Numbered from the stretch's first letter, positions 36,881 through 49,354 are shown. The stretch: DNA of 64,000 nt from Anaeramoeba flamelloides (GCA_027625915.1 JANTQA010000029.1:9424001-9488000); one strand, 5' to 3'. Program-made: numbers and translations. Notes: a model not told the origin generated them from the sequence alone.

Positions 36881-38251
36881 CTCTATTTAGTTAAATATCG
36901 TAGCCAAAAGAAAATACAAATAAAAAATATTGATTACAATTTATTAGATGAAAAGGGATACAATGCACTACATTTATTATGCAAATATAGGGCTGATCCT
37001 GAAATTTTGAGACTGTTAACAAAGAAAAAAATCGTTATAAATCAATTATGCTCTCAGGGGTATTCGCCACTGTTATTACTCATTTTAAATCAACCAAGAT
37101 TAGATTTAATTAAAATTTTAGTTAAGCGTCGAGCAAATATTCATCAATTAGACCCACAGGGTAATGATTGTTTGCATTTGTCGAGTAAAAGAAACAATTT
37201 AGAAATTATTAAATATTTTTTAGATCAAGGATTGGATCCTAACTCTAAAAATGAAAATCTTTCAACACCACTCCACGTTGCGATATTGTCTAATAGCAAT
37301 ATCTCTGTCATGAAATTATTGATAAAATATGGTGGTGATTTGAATGTAATTGATAAATTCCAGCACAATTGCTTACAATTGTCTATTTTATCTCGGGCTA
37401 AAACTGAAATTATCCATTATTTTTTACAAGTTGAAGGAATGAATTTATATAACAAAAACAAAAATAACCACTCTGTACTTGATTTGGCAATAAGGGGTAA
37501 ATTTGAAACAAGTTTAATAATCGAAATGCTTGAAAAGGGCATTTCTTATGATGAGGATTTTGTGAAACAACTTTTGCCCAGTGACAGCGAAATCTTGAAA
37601 ATTATTAAATCAGTGAATTCATTATGCCATGATATGACAAAATTATTTGAACGGGCAGAAAAAACCGATTTAGTCATCAATGGAATCGAGGTACATAAAT
37701 TAATTTTAGAATTAAGATTGGAAACCGACCATAATACAATAAAGCATATTTTAGAGCACAATTATAATTATAACCAAACAAAAACTTTTTTAAAGTGGGT
37801 TTATGATGGACAAATCAATGAAAATAGTCAATTGATCGCACAAATTGGAAAGCATTTCCCATCTATAAATATAAAAACAAAATCATTAAGAAATGGTCTT
37901 GTGAAAGACCTCAGGCATTTATACCATCAAAAAACAACTAAAGATTTCTCTTTAATAATGAAGAATAAGAAACTAGATGTTAATAAATTAATACTTCAGG
38001 CGAGAAGCGAAACCTTCCGTGGAATGTTTATTCACATCTCAGATGATTATAAACTCGTACATGATTATACAGGAATGTCAGAAATCGCTTTAAACAAGAT
38101 TTTTGAATTCATCTGCTGTGATAGTTTTGATATTAATTCAGTTTCTAAAGAAGCTATTGACGAAATCAATCAATTTGTAGATTATTATCAATTAAATGAA
38201 TTTTCAAGAATTGAATGGATCTTTGATAATAATTTGGTAAATTATTTTTAA
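34104..38251 (+). CDS. Ankyrin repeat protein with tandem C-terminal BTB domains
   Basis: Two exons, 34104-35376 and 36891-38251, for 877 residues; the 1514-bp intron has donor GTAATT and acceptor TATTTAG, phase 1 (G|TT gives Val). Exon 1 encodes about eight ankyrin repeats (for example GSTPLHCAAKCGSSPEVVNF, TLHLACQSGSDPRVIEKLL) ending in a lysine-rich stretch of about 70 residues. Exon 2 resumes with four or five repeats (GYNALHLLCKYRADPEILRL, CLHLSSKRNNLEIIKYFL) and ends in two BTB/POZ-like modules, marked by TDLVINGIEVHKLILELRLE and KDFSLIMKNKKLDVNKLIL followed by ARSETFRGMF. BTB domains dimerise or recruit Cullin-3; ankyrin repeats bind proteins. A ubiquitin ligase adaptor role is possible but not shown. 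Exon 1 is clearly more GC-rich than exon 2. The partner is unknown. Confidence 0.9.
36837..36879 (+). repeat. ATT microsatellite at the intron acceptor
   Basis: About 14 ATT units end 11 bases before the acceptor of the ankyrin/BTB intron and so act as, or replace, its pyrimidine tract. Confidence 0.9.
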
Positions 38252-38840
38252 AAAAATTGTTTAGTTTTTTTTTTTTAATTAAAATCATTAACATCTTTTT
38301 CTTAAAAAAAAAAAAAAACAATTATTAGTTAAATATTGTATATTATTGATTATACTATGTGTTTTTTTTTTTTGACTTTTAATTTTCTTTATAAAATATG
38401 AAAATCAAAAAATCAAAAAAATAACACTTTTAAATATGAAAAATTTTTATCATAAGTTTATTGATAATTAATTTCGAATATTTAATTCATCTGCATATCA
38501 TTTTTGGGTTTATTTTGATTATTTTTATTTATTTAAATGGTTTATATTTATTTGAATTATTTATAATCATAGTGAAAATTTTTATATTTAATGATTTAAT
38601 AAGTCATTAAATTGTAAAATGTAAAAAAAAATAATTAAAATAAAAAAAAATATATTTTTATTTTTTTTTTTTTTTTTTTTTTTTTTTGATATTGTTTAAA
38701 GTTTTGGAACTTCATTTATTCAGATTTATATTTTATAAAATTGATAAATTTCTCAAAAAAAAAAAAAAAAAAATACTAGAATCTAAAATTTTACAATCTC
38801 TAAATTTTGAAAACAAGATTATGTTGTCTGAGATACATTT

Positions 38841-38862
38841 GTATGTTATTTTGGTTCTTAGT

Positions 38863-38906
<44 letters not shown>

Positions 38907-38928
38907 ACTAAGAACCAAAATAACATAC
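38841..38928. repeat. Long perfect hairpin with (AT)n loop
   Basis: Arms GTATGTTATTTTGGTTCTTA plus GTTGAT, and the exact inverse TAACATAC...ATCAACTA, pair over 26 bp and close on about 36 bases of alternating AT that also self-pair. It could extrude as a cruciform or be a very short fold-back element. Confidence 0.9.
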
Positions 38929-39424
38929 CACCTCATCTAATATAAGATAATATTTTTTTTTCAAATATCCGGAATTGTCAAACTCCGGATATTTGTATTA
39001 GGATAAATTTATTGATACCATAATATGCTGTATTTAAAAAGAAATTGGTTTCGAATTATATACTCCAAATTTTTCACAAAAATCTTTGCGAAATCATATT
39101 GAATGATACCTCCATAACAACTATTAATAATTGTAATTTTGTATTTTTAGGTTGAATTACTTTTCTAATTCTAAAAATAGAAAAAAAGAATAATATTTTA
39201 TATTTTAAAAATTCATATTTAAAACCTATAAAAGTTGCTTATTTTTTTATTATTTCATTTAAAGATTTATTCAATAATTTTTATAATATTTATTCATTTG
39301 TTTAGAGAAAGGAGTAATCAAAGAAAATGGTATCAAATAAAAAAAAGAGAAGATAAGAAATAAATTAATTATATATAATACAAAAAATATTGTTATTATT
39401 TGCAAGAACAAATTAAAAACTATC

Positions 39425-39830
39425 CAATGTGGTTAGGTTTTCCAGAATTTGAAAGAATTGAAAAAAATTTAAGATTTTACTAAATTCTTTCTAATTCTAG
39501 AGTACTGCCGTTAGATTTTTTTTAATTTGAGAAATAAAAAGAAAATTTCAAAAATATTCTGTTAAATTTTTTAAATTAAAAAAAATCACTGTTGGGTTTT
39601 CTTGAGTTTTCTATTTATTTGTAAAATCGAAATGTTTTTGTTAGGTTTTTTTGATTTTTAGAAATAAACCAAAATTTTATTAAAATTTTCTGTGATTTCA
39701 AAAAGTAAAAAAACCAAGAACACTTTACAGATAAAACAGAAAACCTCAAGAAAACCTCAAGAAAACCTTAGAACACTTCACGGCACTCTACAGCACCTTT
39801 CTACATATCTCCAGAATATAGAGGGGGGGT
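39425..39830. repeat. Palindromic AAAACCTAACG-type repeat, copy 2
   Basis: Mirrors 4385-4835: AAAAAACCAAGAACACTTTA, TCAAGAAAACC repeated three times, TTTTTGTTAGGTTTTTTTGA, ending GCACTCTACAGCACCTTTC. Edges approximate. Confidence 0.5.
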
Positions 39831-42179
39831 AATAACCTGATAGAAAGAAATAATTATTATAATAATTATCTAAAGATAGAATATTTTTAGTTATCATTTA
39901 TTCAAAACTACACTCTTTTTCACTCAAAAGAGGGAACAGCTAAAAATGAAAAATTCACTTTTTTGTAAGAATAAACTATATTATGATTGTTTCCAAATAA
40001 GAAAAGAAATAAACTTCAGATTAGAGGCTAAGATTCATCAAAGAAATGCCTCAACCCTTTAAATTCCGTAAAAAAAAAAACCAATGTTAAAAAAACAATT
40101 GTGGACATTTAATTTGAACCTCTAATACAAAATTCTCAATCTCTTTGGAAAATTAAAATTGTTGACAATAGGGGTTTTCTAACTTATAAATGCATTAATT
40201 TTATAAAAAATGACAGTAGAAACTGCTCGATGATTGTACACATAAAACTTTTTTTTTTCTAATCTTTTTTTTCTATTTTTGATTATTTTTATTTTTTTCT
40301 AACCGATACCAATTAAAAAATAAAGTTGCCTTTGAAATTTCATAAAAGAGATTTATTTTTCGGATATAAAAATTTCTTTTTTATTTTATTATTTCAACTC
40401 TTTTCATAAAATTCATAAAAATTACAATACATTTTTAGGATTTTTAATAACACTGTCCCAGTAATTAAACAAGCAAAAAACAGAACTTATTTATTTAAGG
40501 GCCAAGTTATTTATCATGGATTTATTCCATACTCTAAAAGTAATTTGAAACCAAAATGTGTATTGTGAAATTGCCCTTCTTCTAATTATCAAAATATTCA
40601 ATTTAAAAAAACTTGTTTTTAGAGGATCTCATCGGCAAAAAATTCAATTCAAAAAATAGTTTAAAAGTTTTCTCAATTCCAAAAAATCAATTTTGAAAAA
40701 AAAAAATATTTATTTTTTTTTTTTAATTTCCAAAGTTTTAAATTTCTTCAATTTAAAACGTATTATTTTCTTCAAGTTTGCAATCAATTTAATTTGATTT
40801 AATCTAATTTGTGGTTCGAATGTAACCTTCTAAATTTAACAATGGAAGGATTTTGCATAATTCTTGGTATAAAATTAACTCATTTGAGAGGAGTAAAAAA
40901 ATAAACATAAATAATTCTGTAAGGATCCCAAAAAGCTCCAAAGAGATACACTTCAAAACCCACACGAATCTTTTCCAAATTATAATTCACAACGATACAA
41001 ATGTTGAAATTGAGTTTTGGTCTTGGGCATTTTTATCTTAAAATTTTCTCTTTTTTGATTGTTGGTTTTTGTGGATCTATCATAAATAACAGGCTAGGTT
41101 AGTTTTTGATTATTATTAACAATAGAAAAATTGTAATTTTTTTTTTTTCCATTACAGAAAAATATTTTTAACCCTAATAGCTCAGTCCTTAAAGTACAAT
41201 TCCTGAATAAATGTCACTTGTATTTTTTTTTTCAGATTTTTTTTTGGGTTAAAAAAATAAAGATTGTAGCTTTGTATGATCAGTCTTAATTTTAAACATT
41301 TTTGTGATTTTTATATTCTATGTTGCTTATTGTCTTATTTGTATTTTATATTAGAGAGATTGGGGGTGGGGTTACAGGACTGTAAAATTTTTCCCTGTCA
41401 TTATCTGGTAACTTCGGTTAAATATAACAATGTGGAGTCTTTGTATTTTATTCAAACAATATTAAGACTAGTAAACAAATTTATTTTATTTTTTTTTGAA
41501 CTGGAACCTCAAATATAAAATCAAATTGATAAGATATTAGCCCATGCATGTTAACAAGGATCATAAATTCCAATAAAGTTTAAAATTTTGGTTTTTCACA
41601 TCTTAAAAGTTATAAACCAAGCATACTTCCAGATTTCTGTGATTTCGATAATTTAATTTTATTTTTTATTGAGATTCAATTTTTTTCTTTCATTATTACA
41701 AAAAAAAAAGAAATTGTCTTATAATACAATAGAAATTGAATGTTTTATCTTTTAGTAAAATAGAAATACAATTCTCAATAATATAAAATATTATTTGATA
41801 ACAAATAATCGATACCCTTGTTTTATAAAATTTCAAGGTAAGGTTGGTACGTACGTATTTGTTATTACCAAAGAAAATTATGATACTTGATGAAAATTTT
41901 GAAAAAAGAATGAAGAAATCTTGGGGGTGTTTATCATCGAGTTCCTGAGATTGTTGAAAAATGCTGAAAGAACTGGAAGGTACCTATGGGTGACTTAAAG
42001 TGCCTAAATTTTTCCAAAATTATAAATAATTTGGATAAATCTTTGATTACAAATTATTCTTTTATTTTTGGAAACGCTAACAAATGTTTTTTTTTATTTA
42101 TGAAATCAAAAAAAGTAAAAAGACAACTTTCCAAAATCCATAAAAAATGAGTAAAATCAAATATTTTGCACAATTTTTT

Positions 42180-42740
42180 ATAATTTTGGAAAATACTTAA
42201 CAACAGTTTTCTTAGGTTTTCTATTTATCTGTACAATCTAATAAATTTCTAAATGCATGGAAAACTCAAGAAAACCTAACGTTAAGTACTGTAGAGTGCT
42301 TTAATCTACAATAGAGTACGAAGTTTTCTAGTTGTATTAATATTTTATTAATTTTTGAAAGGATAAGAAAATTAATTATTTTTTTTTACATTTAACAAAG
42401 TAAAAAAAAAGAGAACAACAATTTAATTGTAGTTTTCTGTTTTATTTGTGAAGTGTTCTAGGTTTATTTGTTTTTTTTTTTTTTATTTAATCAGTGTTCT
42501 ATGTTTTTTTTTGAGATTTTCTATTTATTTTCGACATGAACGGTGAACGCAAGAAAACCTAATAACACCTTTCCAAATTTCAAAAGAATTAAGTAAAATC
42601 TTTGATTAACCTCTATTCTTTTGAATACTGGAAAAGATATTAGTTTTTTTTTTAATTTAATTAAACCAAAAATTTATTTAGTTTTTTGTTTATGTCTTAA
42701 ATTAAAAAAAAACCTAACGGTGGATTAAAATAATTAATGA
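42180..42740. repeat. Palindromic AAAACCTAACG-type repeat, copy 3
   Basis: Contains CTTAGGTTTTCTATTTATCT, then AACTCAAGAAAACCTAACG, further GTTCTATG and AGAAAACCTAATAACACC phrases, ending AAAAAACCTAACGGTGG. Edges approximate. Confidence 0.5.
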
Positions 42741-43104
42741 ACTCATTTCAAAAAAAAAAAATTCAAAAAAAAATTGCTCAAATTTGTAACACAATATACT
42801 TGGTAGAGGTTCAAAAAATAAAATATGATTAAAAATTAAATAATTGAAAAATTTAAGAGTTTTAGTATTTTATTATTATTATGAAAGATTTAAAGATTTA
42901 AAAAAAAAAACACGAATTTTAACATTAAAAATTACTGTAATTTAACAAATTAATATTTGGATAAACAATACATATATTGTAATATAGTATTATAAAAGAT
43001 TTTTAATTTTGAATGTTTAATATATGTATTAATATATTAATATTTCTCTATTAAAATATTCTCAAAATAAAAAAATTAAACATAAAAAAAAAACAAAAAC
43101 AATT

Positions 43105-44118
43105 CTAATAATCAAATCCCAAATTTGTATATTCAAAAACGTTTTCCATATTTGGAATACAAATTGGGAATCCTTCTGTTTCGAATTGGTCTGGCAAAAC
43201 GAATTGAAATTGTTCGAGGAAATGGTTTTCTGGTTGGATTTCTGAAAGGATCGGGGTATTAAAAGGAGAAATTTTCTTTTTAGGGTCTGGTTTGGTATCC
43301 TTTGTGCTCAGGGCTGTGTTTGTCCAAAAGGAATCACGGAACAACGGGGATTGGTTTAAGGAGAAAAAATCTTGTTCAAAATTTGATAATTCATTTTTTT
43401 GGTTGTTTTCTTCAACAATCTTTTTTGTTGTCTGTGTTGGTTTTCCTAAATTTAAACAAGAGTTTTTCGTCTTCTTCTCTCTTTTTTGCTTTCGGTTTGG
43501 AAAAACGATTTTCTTGACCATTTTAGTTTTAGGGTTTTTCGCCTGTTCCTCATTTGGGGTGGTTGTGTCTTTTGCCATAGTGTTTTTTTTACGTTTTTTG
43601 AATTGGGTAGATTTCTTTTCTTCCCTTCTTCGTTGTCTTTTTCGTTGTCTTTTTTTTTCTTCTTCCACATCTGCTTCTTCTTCTTGCAGGGCCCTTTTCC
43701 GTATTTCGCGCTCCTGCTTCTTCTTTTCCCTCTCCAGATATTCCTCTCTGACAAAGACCATTCCTGTATTCTTCCTCCGGACAGTCATATTGTGGTACCC
43801 CTTTCGTTTAAAATAGCTCCCCAAACAGCTTCGCACGTTTGTCCTTCCCTGGCCATACGCATAGCACAGAATGCTAATTAAACGGGGCGAGAATTCAACC
43901 CGTCCTTTCTCCCAACTAAACGTGATCTCGTTTGGGAAAAGGGTATATAGCTTTTCGACCCGATCTTTCCTCTTCTTCATATTAGAAATGTCAATAAGCG
44001 TGAGCTGTTCTTCTTCCGTTGCTGCTCCAAATGCAGACTCCTCTATTACATCGGGGTAATAGAGCTTGCACGATGATCTATTTCTTTCTTTTTTTTTATG
44101 TTGAGATTTTGTTGACAT
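43105..44118 (-). CDS. Unrecognised basic protein with a conserved-looking N-terminal domain, probably nuclear
   Basis: 337 residues from ATG 44118 (MSTKSQHKKKE); the open frame continues 12 codons upstream only to a GTG, so I use the ATG. Residues about 40-125 look folded: LYTLFPNEITFSWEKGRVEF, then SPRLISILCYAYGQG, RTNVRSCLGSYFKRKGYHNM and VFVREEYLE, a mix of helices and basic strands that could be a winged-helix-like or other DNA-binding fold, though I cannot place it in a family. Residues about 125-180 are a highly charged E/K/R coiled-coil-like stretch with strong nuclear-localisation-like clusters (KRQRKRQRRREEKK). The acidic, aromatic C-terminus (FEYTNLGFDY) resembles an activation-type tail. 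The part encoding the folded domain is visibly more GC-rich than the rest. Transcription or chromatin work is a guess. It is a real gene by length, codon pattern and composition. Confidence 0.72.
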   Translation of the reverse strand: MSTKSQHKKKERNRSSCKLYYPDVIEESAFGAATEEEQLTLIDISNMKKRKDRVEKLYTLFPNEITFSWEKGRVEFSPRLISILCYAYGQGRTNVRSCLGSYFKRKGYHNMTVRRKNTGMVFVREEYLEREKKKQEREIRKRALQEEEADVEEEKKRQRKRQRRREEKKSTQFKKRKKNTMAKDTTTPNEEQAKNPKTKMVKKIVFPNRKQKREKKTKNSCLNLGKPTQTTKKIVEENNQKNELSNFEQDFFSLNQSPLFRDSFWTNTALSTKDTKPDPKKKISPFNTPILSEIQPENHFLEQFQFVLPDQFETEGFPICIPNMENVFEYTNLGFDY

Positions 44119-44244
44119 GGTTGAAAAATTACACACTTTCTTAGTCTTTTTCACTTTTTGTTTGGAAAAGTTTTTGAAAATAATAAAAGAGTTTTTTATT
44201 TTTAAAAAAAAATTACAATTGAAATTTAAAAAAAAATGAACTTT

Positions 44245-44421
44245 TCAAATATTTTCTTTATTGTTTGCAAATGGATCTTTAAAGAAAATCAGGTTAAGAA
44301 ACAGGTGGATAGGTAGACCCCTTTTTGGGAAAATCATTTCACCCAATTCACAATCTATTTCCCAATTTTTTTTTTTTAAAATTGCTGTCTTTGATAATGA
44401 TGTTTTTAAGACGGGCAACAT
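44245..44421 (-). CDS. Small candidate ORF upstream of the unrecognised basic-protein gene
   Basis: An ATG-to-TGA frame of 58 codons on the same strand as the 43105-44118 gene, 127 bases before its start. The middle reads WEIDCELGEMIFPKRGLP and then a hydrophobic stretch IHLFLNLIFF. Composition is less AT-rich than the surrounding DNA, which argues mildly for coding. It may be a 5' exon or an upstream ORF in the leader; a donor could not be fixed. Confidence 0.2.
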   Translation of the reverse strand: MLPVLKTSLSKTAILKKKNWEIDCELGEMIFPKRGLPIHLFLNLIFFKDPFANNKENI

Positions 44422-47400
44422 TTTTAAGCTTATTTGGTGATTAATTTTAACAATTAAATTAATTAACTTAAATTTTGAAATTTTTTTTTGGTTTGTTGTT
44501 CAAAAATCGGGTGGTATCAGAGAACTTTCAGCATATGTAAGGTAAAATATCATCATTTGAAAAAAATTATCAAAATGTAGTAAAATGTCAAGAAGTAAAA
44601 CTTCTGATTGTAAAATTCTAAGTAATTATTAGTAGTTCATTAATCTCTCAACTTTCAACCATTTGTAAAAGGTTAAAACATCTACAAATACATTTAATGG
44701 ATTATTTAATGATCAAGTTACAAAGGAACGGATTATCCCACCAATCTCATTTTTTGAGAATGTAAAAAAATTAGAACAAAAGTAGAAAGGAAAAAAATTA
44801 TTAACTCTAGTTGGTTATTTAATTAAAAGCGTGGGTGTTTTTCAAGATTGAAACTGGAGAAGAATAAAATAAATGCAAAAATTTTTTTGCTATGAAAAAA
44901 AGTAAATTCTTTTAATTTGGTAAAAAATAAGAGTAGAAAAAAGTTGAGAATTTTATCTCAAGTGAATGGTACATACCAAGAATAGAATTGAGTTGGATAG
45001 GATGTATGCTGCCAATGAGAAGGTGCGGTTTAAACTCCTTTAAATGTTGTTGTGAGGAAATTTTCAATCAGTTAGGTTTTACATTTTTGTAACAGAATAA
45101 TAATTTGGATATTATGAAAATCTTTTTATAAAATTATGATCTGACATTAAGAAAAGGGTAAATTGAAGACTCGGTTACAGGCACTTTTCTTCAATCTTGA
45201 TTTTTAGACTTTTCTTAATTCTTTTTTGATAAGAAATTTGGCAAAACCTCTGTTTTAATTAAAATTTCTTTTGGCCCGAAGAATTTTCACCTGTTTAATC
45301 TTTTCAAAATAAGGAGAAAATTACTAAAAAAAAAAAAAATTCAGAAAAAAAGTAAAAAACTTTTTTATAAAATGTCAATCCTTATTTGGGTAAACAATTG
45401 ACAAAGCCTACAAAGAAGAAACACGAAAAATAAAAGTGAAACAATAAAGATGAAAAATTGATAACAAATAAAGTAATTCTGGAATCTCTTCAAACAATTT
45501 ATCAAATTACAATGACCCTAGTAAGAATTGGTATAAACAAGGTAGTAAATTAAATGATAAGTTTTGTTTTCATATGAAAACAAAAGATTAGTAGATCCAA
45601 GAAACCAACAATAACAATTTGTGTAGAAAGCACTGGGATCTTAAAGTTCTTTAACTAAAAGAAAGATATTCTTTATGAGACTAGTAAACATAAAAAAAAC
45701 CTTCAAAGTAAATTTAAGAACAAATCCAAAAAAAATTTACTACATTTAGAAATTAAAAAACAAAGTAAAAATCTGATTAACTACATAATTAAATTTACTT
45801 TTAAAGGTAATTTTCTTAATGAATTTTTGTTTTTAAAAAGTTCAATCCCATTTTTGACAATATGGAAAAAGTTCACAAATTTTGCATATTTCTTAATTAT
45901 TTAAAAAAAAATTATTTTCTTTAAAAGAAGAAAGAAATCTTGTTATTTTCAAAGGAAATGTGTAAAAATACACTTTAAAAATGAAACCACAAAGTTTTGA
46001 AATAAATCGGTATAAAAAATCCATCTAAATTTAAAAAAAAACAAATAATTATTTTAAACTTGATTTTTTTATTCAAAGATCAGTTCAAATCAATTTTGTT
46101 TTTTTTATTAAATCAAAGAAAAATAAGAGAAAAAACAATCAAAAAATTAAATTAAAAATTCTCTTAAAATTCTTTTTTAAAAACTGCAAAATTCAACTTT
46201 TAAACTATAGAAATTACTTTTTAATTTAATTATTTTAAATATAGAATCACAAACCTATACTTAATTCTTTTAGTAAGTTTGTAATAGCACAAATAATTAA
46301 ATTTATTAATAGACTTTATTATTATTTCCGAATTTTTCGAACAAATAAAATGAATTAAAATTAATGCTTAAGAAAAAAAAAATAATTGATAGTATCAAAT
46401 AACTGATTTTAATTCAAACAGTTACTTTTTGATACTCTGAGTATTTAAAAAAGAATATTGCCCAAATTTTTAAATTTCAAGAAATGTCATCAATATTTTG
46501 AAAATATTTAAATGATCATTTTTTTTTCTAATCTTTACGTATTCAATATTTGGTTTATTATTCTTGTAATTTTAAAATAAAGATTAATTTTCACAGCTAT
46601 TTTTTCATACATACCCCCAGAAATTACTCAAAGTGAGATTTCTTAAAATTAAATAGGTTTTACACATTTTTCTTTTTTTAATTTGATTCAAAATTCCAAA
46701 AAAAAAAGGATAAAGATCTTTTGACTGTAAATTTAATTGGGAAAAAATATTTATTTTAAAAATGATATTTCATTTCTCCAAAGTTGATAAATGAAGTTAA
46801 TTATCAACTTTAAATTGTATTTTTGTTTAAATAATTACATTATATACTTTATGAAAAAAAAAAATCAATAAGGGTTACGTGGGGACAGCTTTTTTATGGT
46901 GAAAATAGTAAAATTATTGATAAAAAACTCTTGAAAGAGTCATGTAATCCTAGTTAAATTTACTCACTTGGGTTTTCTCATAGAAAAAAATTTGAAATTT
47001 TCAAAAATTCTAACAATTTTCACAATTTTGGAACTTTTCCAAAATTTGATTTTTCAATTTCATAATTTTTATTTCAAATCTATAAACACACAACGTAAAT
47101 TCCACAAACCTTTATAAATATTTTCTACATAGCTTTTACAAGTTTGGAATGTTTTCAAATTTGCACTTGTTCTTGAAAATCCTTTATCACCTTTTATCTA
47201 GAAATTTTCCATTAAGGATTATTTATTTTATTTTTTTTTTTGTTAACTAAATTGATTAACTTGGAAAGTAATACTTTTAAAGTCCAATTTTATGAGATTA
47301 AAACCTATTATTGAGAAGTGAAAGTAAAAAAAGATAATAAATGAACCCAGCATATAGAGTGGGAACGTAGTACTTAAAAGAAAGATAAAAATGCTTTGAA

Positions 47401-47584
47401 ATATTTCTCAAAAAATGGAGAATTTTTAGTAATGAAAAAAAACCAAAAAAGTTCTGCATAATTGAAAAAATGTCGAAAAATATTGAATAAATTCCTCATA
47501 ATTTATTATTTACTTAAAAATTCAAGGATTTAACCCACAGAATACATTTTTACCACTACTGTATAATTTTATGGCGAATTATAC

Positions 47585-47778
47585 CCAGTATTCAAATTTA
47601 AGGAACAAACTTCATCGAAATTTCAGGCACAAAAAAAAACTCAAATTAAGGCAAAAAAATTGAATTTTTTTTTTACAAATTATTTTACTAGAATCTGAAT
47701 ATTGTGCCTAAATTTGCGATTTTTTTTTTTGTTCCTTAAATTTCGTTCAAAGTTTGTACCTTTCAAGTGGAACTGACT
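47585..47778. mobile_element. Decayed CAGTCAGTTCC-family MITE
   Basis: Right arm ends CAAGTGGAACTGACTA and contains TTCGTTCAAAGTTTGTACC; left arm AAGGAACAAACTTCATCGAAA. The centre has the same TTACTAGAATCTGAATATTG phrase as the intact copy. Confidence 0.75.
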
Positions 47779-48284
47779 AATAACACTTAATTGGACAAGG
47801 AAAAAAAGAGAAATTATATAGGTATTTTTTACACATTGGTTTTCTACTATTAGCAAATACATTTTGGTTAACTATAATATTTTTCAACCTTATAAATTGA
47901 TTCAGGATCTAAATACCAAATCCAATTTAAATCAAAACCTACCATGTATATATAAATTCTTATATACAAAAACTAACGTTTGAAAACAATAACAAAAGTG
48001 ATATTTTTTTAATTTTGAGATTCAAAAAATAGCTTGATCCAATAATAAAAATAGATCTTAACCAAAAATTAGTCTACCGGACAATAATTTATTTCATCAA
48101 TTTTTTTTAAAACTTAACCAAATTTAAAATCCCACAAAAACAATTATTTTTCGAAATTTATCAAAACAACATTTATTATTTTCAAAAACCGAATTAATCT
48201 TCAAAAACATAGTTTATTGAAGACAAAAAAATATTTTATTCTCTTTATACAATACAATCATATCATTTTTTCTAAATTATAATG

Positions 48285-48475
48285 ATAGTTCCACCTTTAA
48301 GGCACAAACTTTGAACAAACTTTAAGACACAAATAAATCTCAAATTACCAGTACAAAATTCAAAATCTAGTAAAAAAATTTATTGAAAAAAAAAAAAAAA
48401 CCAAATTTTATGCTCTAATTTGAGATTTTTTTGTGACTTAAATTTTGTTGAAAGTGACAACATTGAAAGTGAACC
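48285..48475. mobile_element. Decayed CAGTCAGTTCC-family MITE
   Basis: Left arm ATAGTTCCACCTTTAAGGCA then CAAACTTTGAACAAACTTT; right arm AAATTTTGTTGAAAGTGACA. It lies 500 bases from the previous copy in similar form, so the two may be a local duplication or nested insertions. Confidence 0.7.
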
Positions 48476-49354
48476 GGATTATATGTGTACAAAATAACAA
48501 TTAAAAAAAAACAACCAATTTATGATCTTCAATTAACCCCGATAAAAACACCTATGAAAAAGTAGGCAATTTTAAAAAAACAACACCAAAGAGTTAAAAT
48601 TGTTTTCTAAATTGAATTATTGTGAAATACAATTTTGAAAATAACTATCTAAATTTAAGATTGCAACCCTTTTTGATTTTTAAGATCTTGTGATTATTCT
48701 TTGTTGATTTTTTAATATTTTTCAAATCAATTATACACCAATCAAGACCGTTATAATATCCTTAAGTAATCTAATATAGAATGTTTTAAAATAAAAAAAA
48801 GTTGGATTAAATCAAAAAAAATTGATTTTTGAATTTTAGTATTGATAAAATACCAGACATGAAAAAAATCCAGTACAAGATTTTTAATTGCGAATTGAAC
48901 TAAAAGTGTTGTGTAATCGCAAATATTTTAAATCAAATCTCTTTTTTTAAGAATCAAATTTTTATAAATTAATCCCACCCACTTATTAGAATAATGATTA
49001 ATTAAATTAAACTTGTTCAAAGCACCATTCAATCAATCTATAAACAAGAATAAAACATATCACATTCCCAATTCTAGAAAACTTCTATAAAAATCAATTT
49101 ATTTTTCAAATTAGTAGAACTACTTTGGTTATCAAACAAATATTTGAGTATTCTAGAGGCACCCCACTTTAATGAACTTAAGGTAGTTTATTAATTAGTT
49201 CATAAAAAATATGGTTATTTATATAAAGTATTTTATTTCAAATATTTGCAATTACACCACAATTTTCCCACTATTAACTATTAAAAATCTCAGACCTTAT
49301 TATTTTCATATCAGGTATTTTTTTCACTAATATATAGAAAACAATTTTCTTTTA

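Larger units (their letters stand above)
38252..43104. other. Convergent intergenic region with palindromic repeats
   Basis: Lies between two converging genes. It holds a long AT-centred hairpin (38841-38928) and two copies of the AAAACCTAACG palindromic repeat (about 39425-39830 and 42180-42740). Between about 40430 and 41520 composition is less biased and the plus strand has coding-like pieces (for example NRTYLFKGQVIYHGFIPYSK near 40470, and open frames 40853-41041 and 41276-41518), but no frame is long and I recognise none; it may be a dead transposon or gene. Confidence 0.5.

Noticed and set aside
40800-40830. GTGGTTCGAATGTAACC resembles a tRNA T-arm
   Set aside because: The stem does not pair properly and no anticodon or D arm can be drawn upstream.
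43292-43881. Several plus-strand frames opposite the 43105-44118 gene
   Set aside because: Phenylalanine/serine-rich shadows of the basic, glutamate-rich minus-strand protein.
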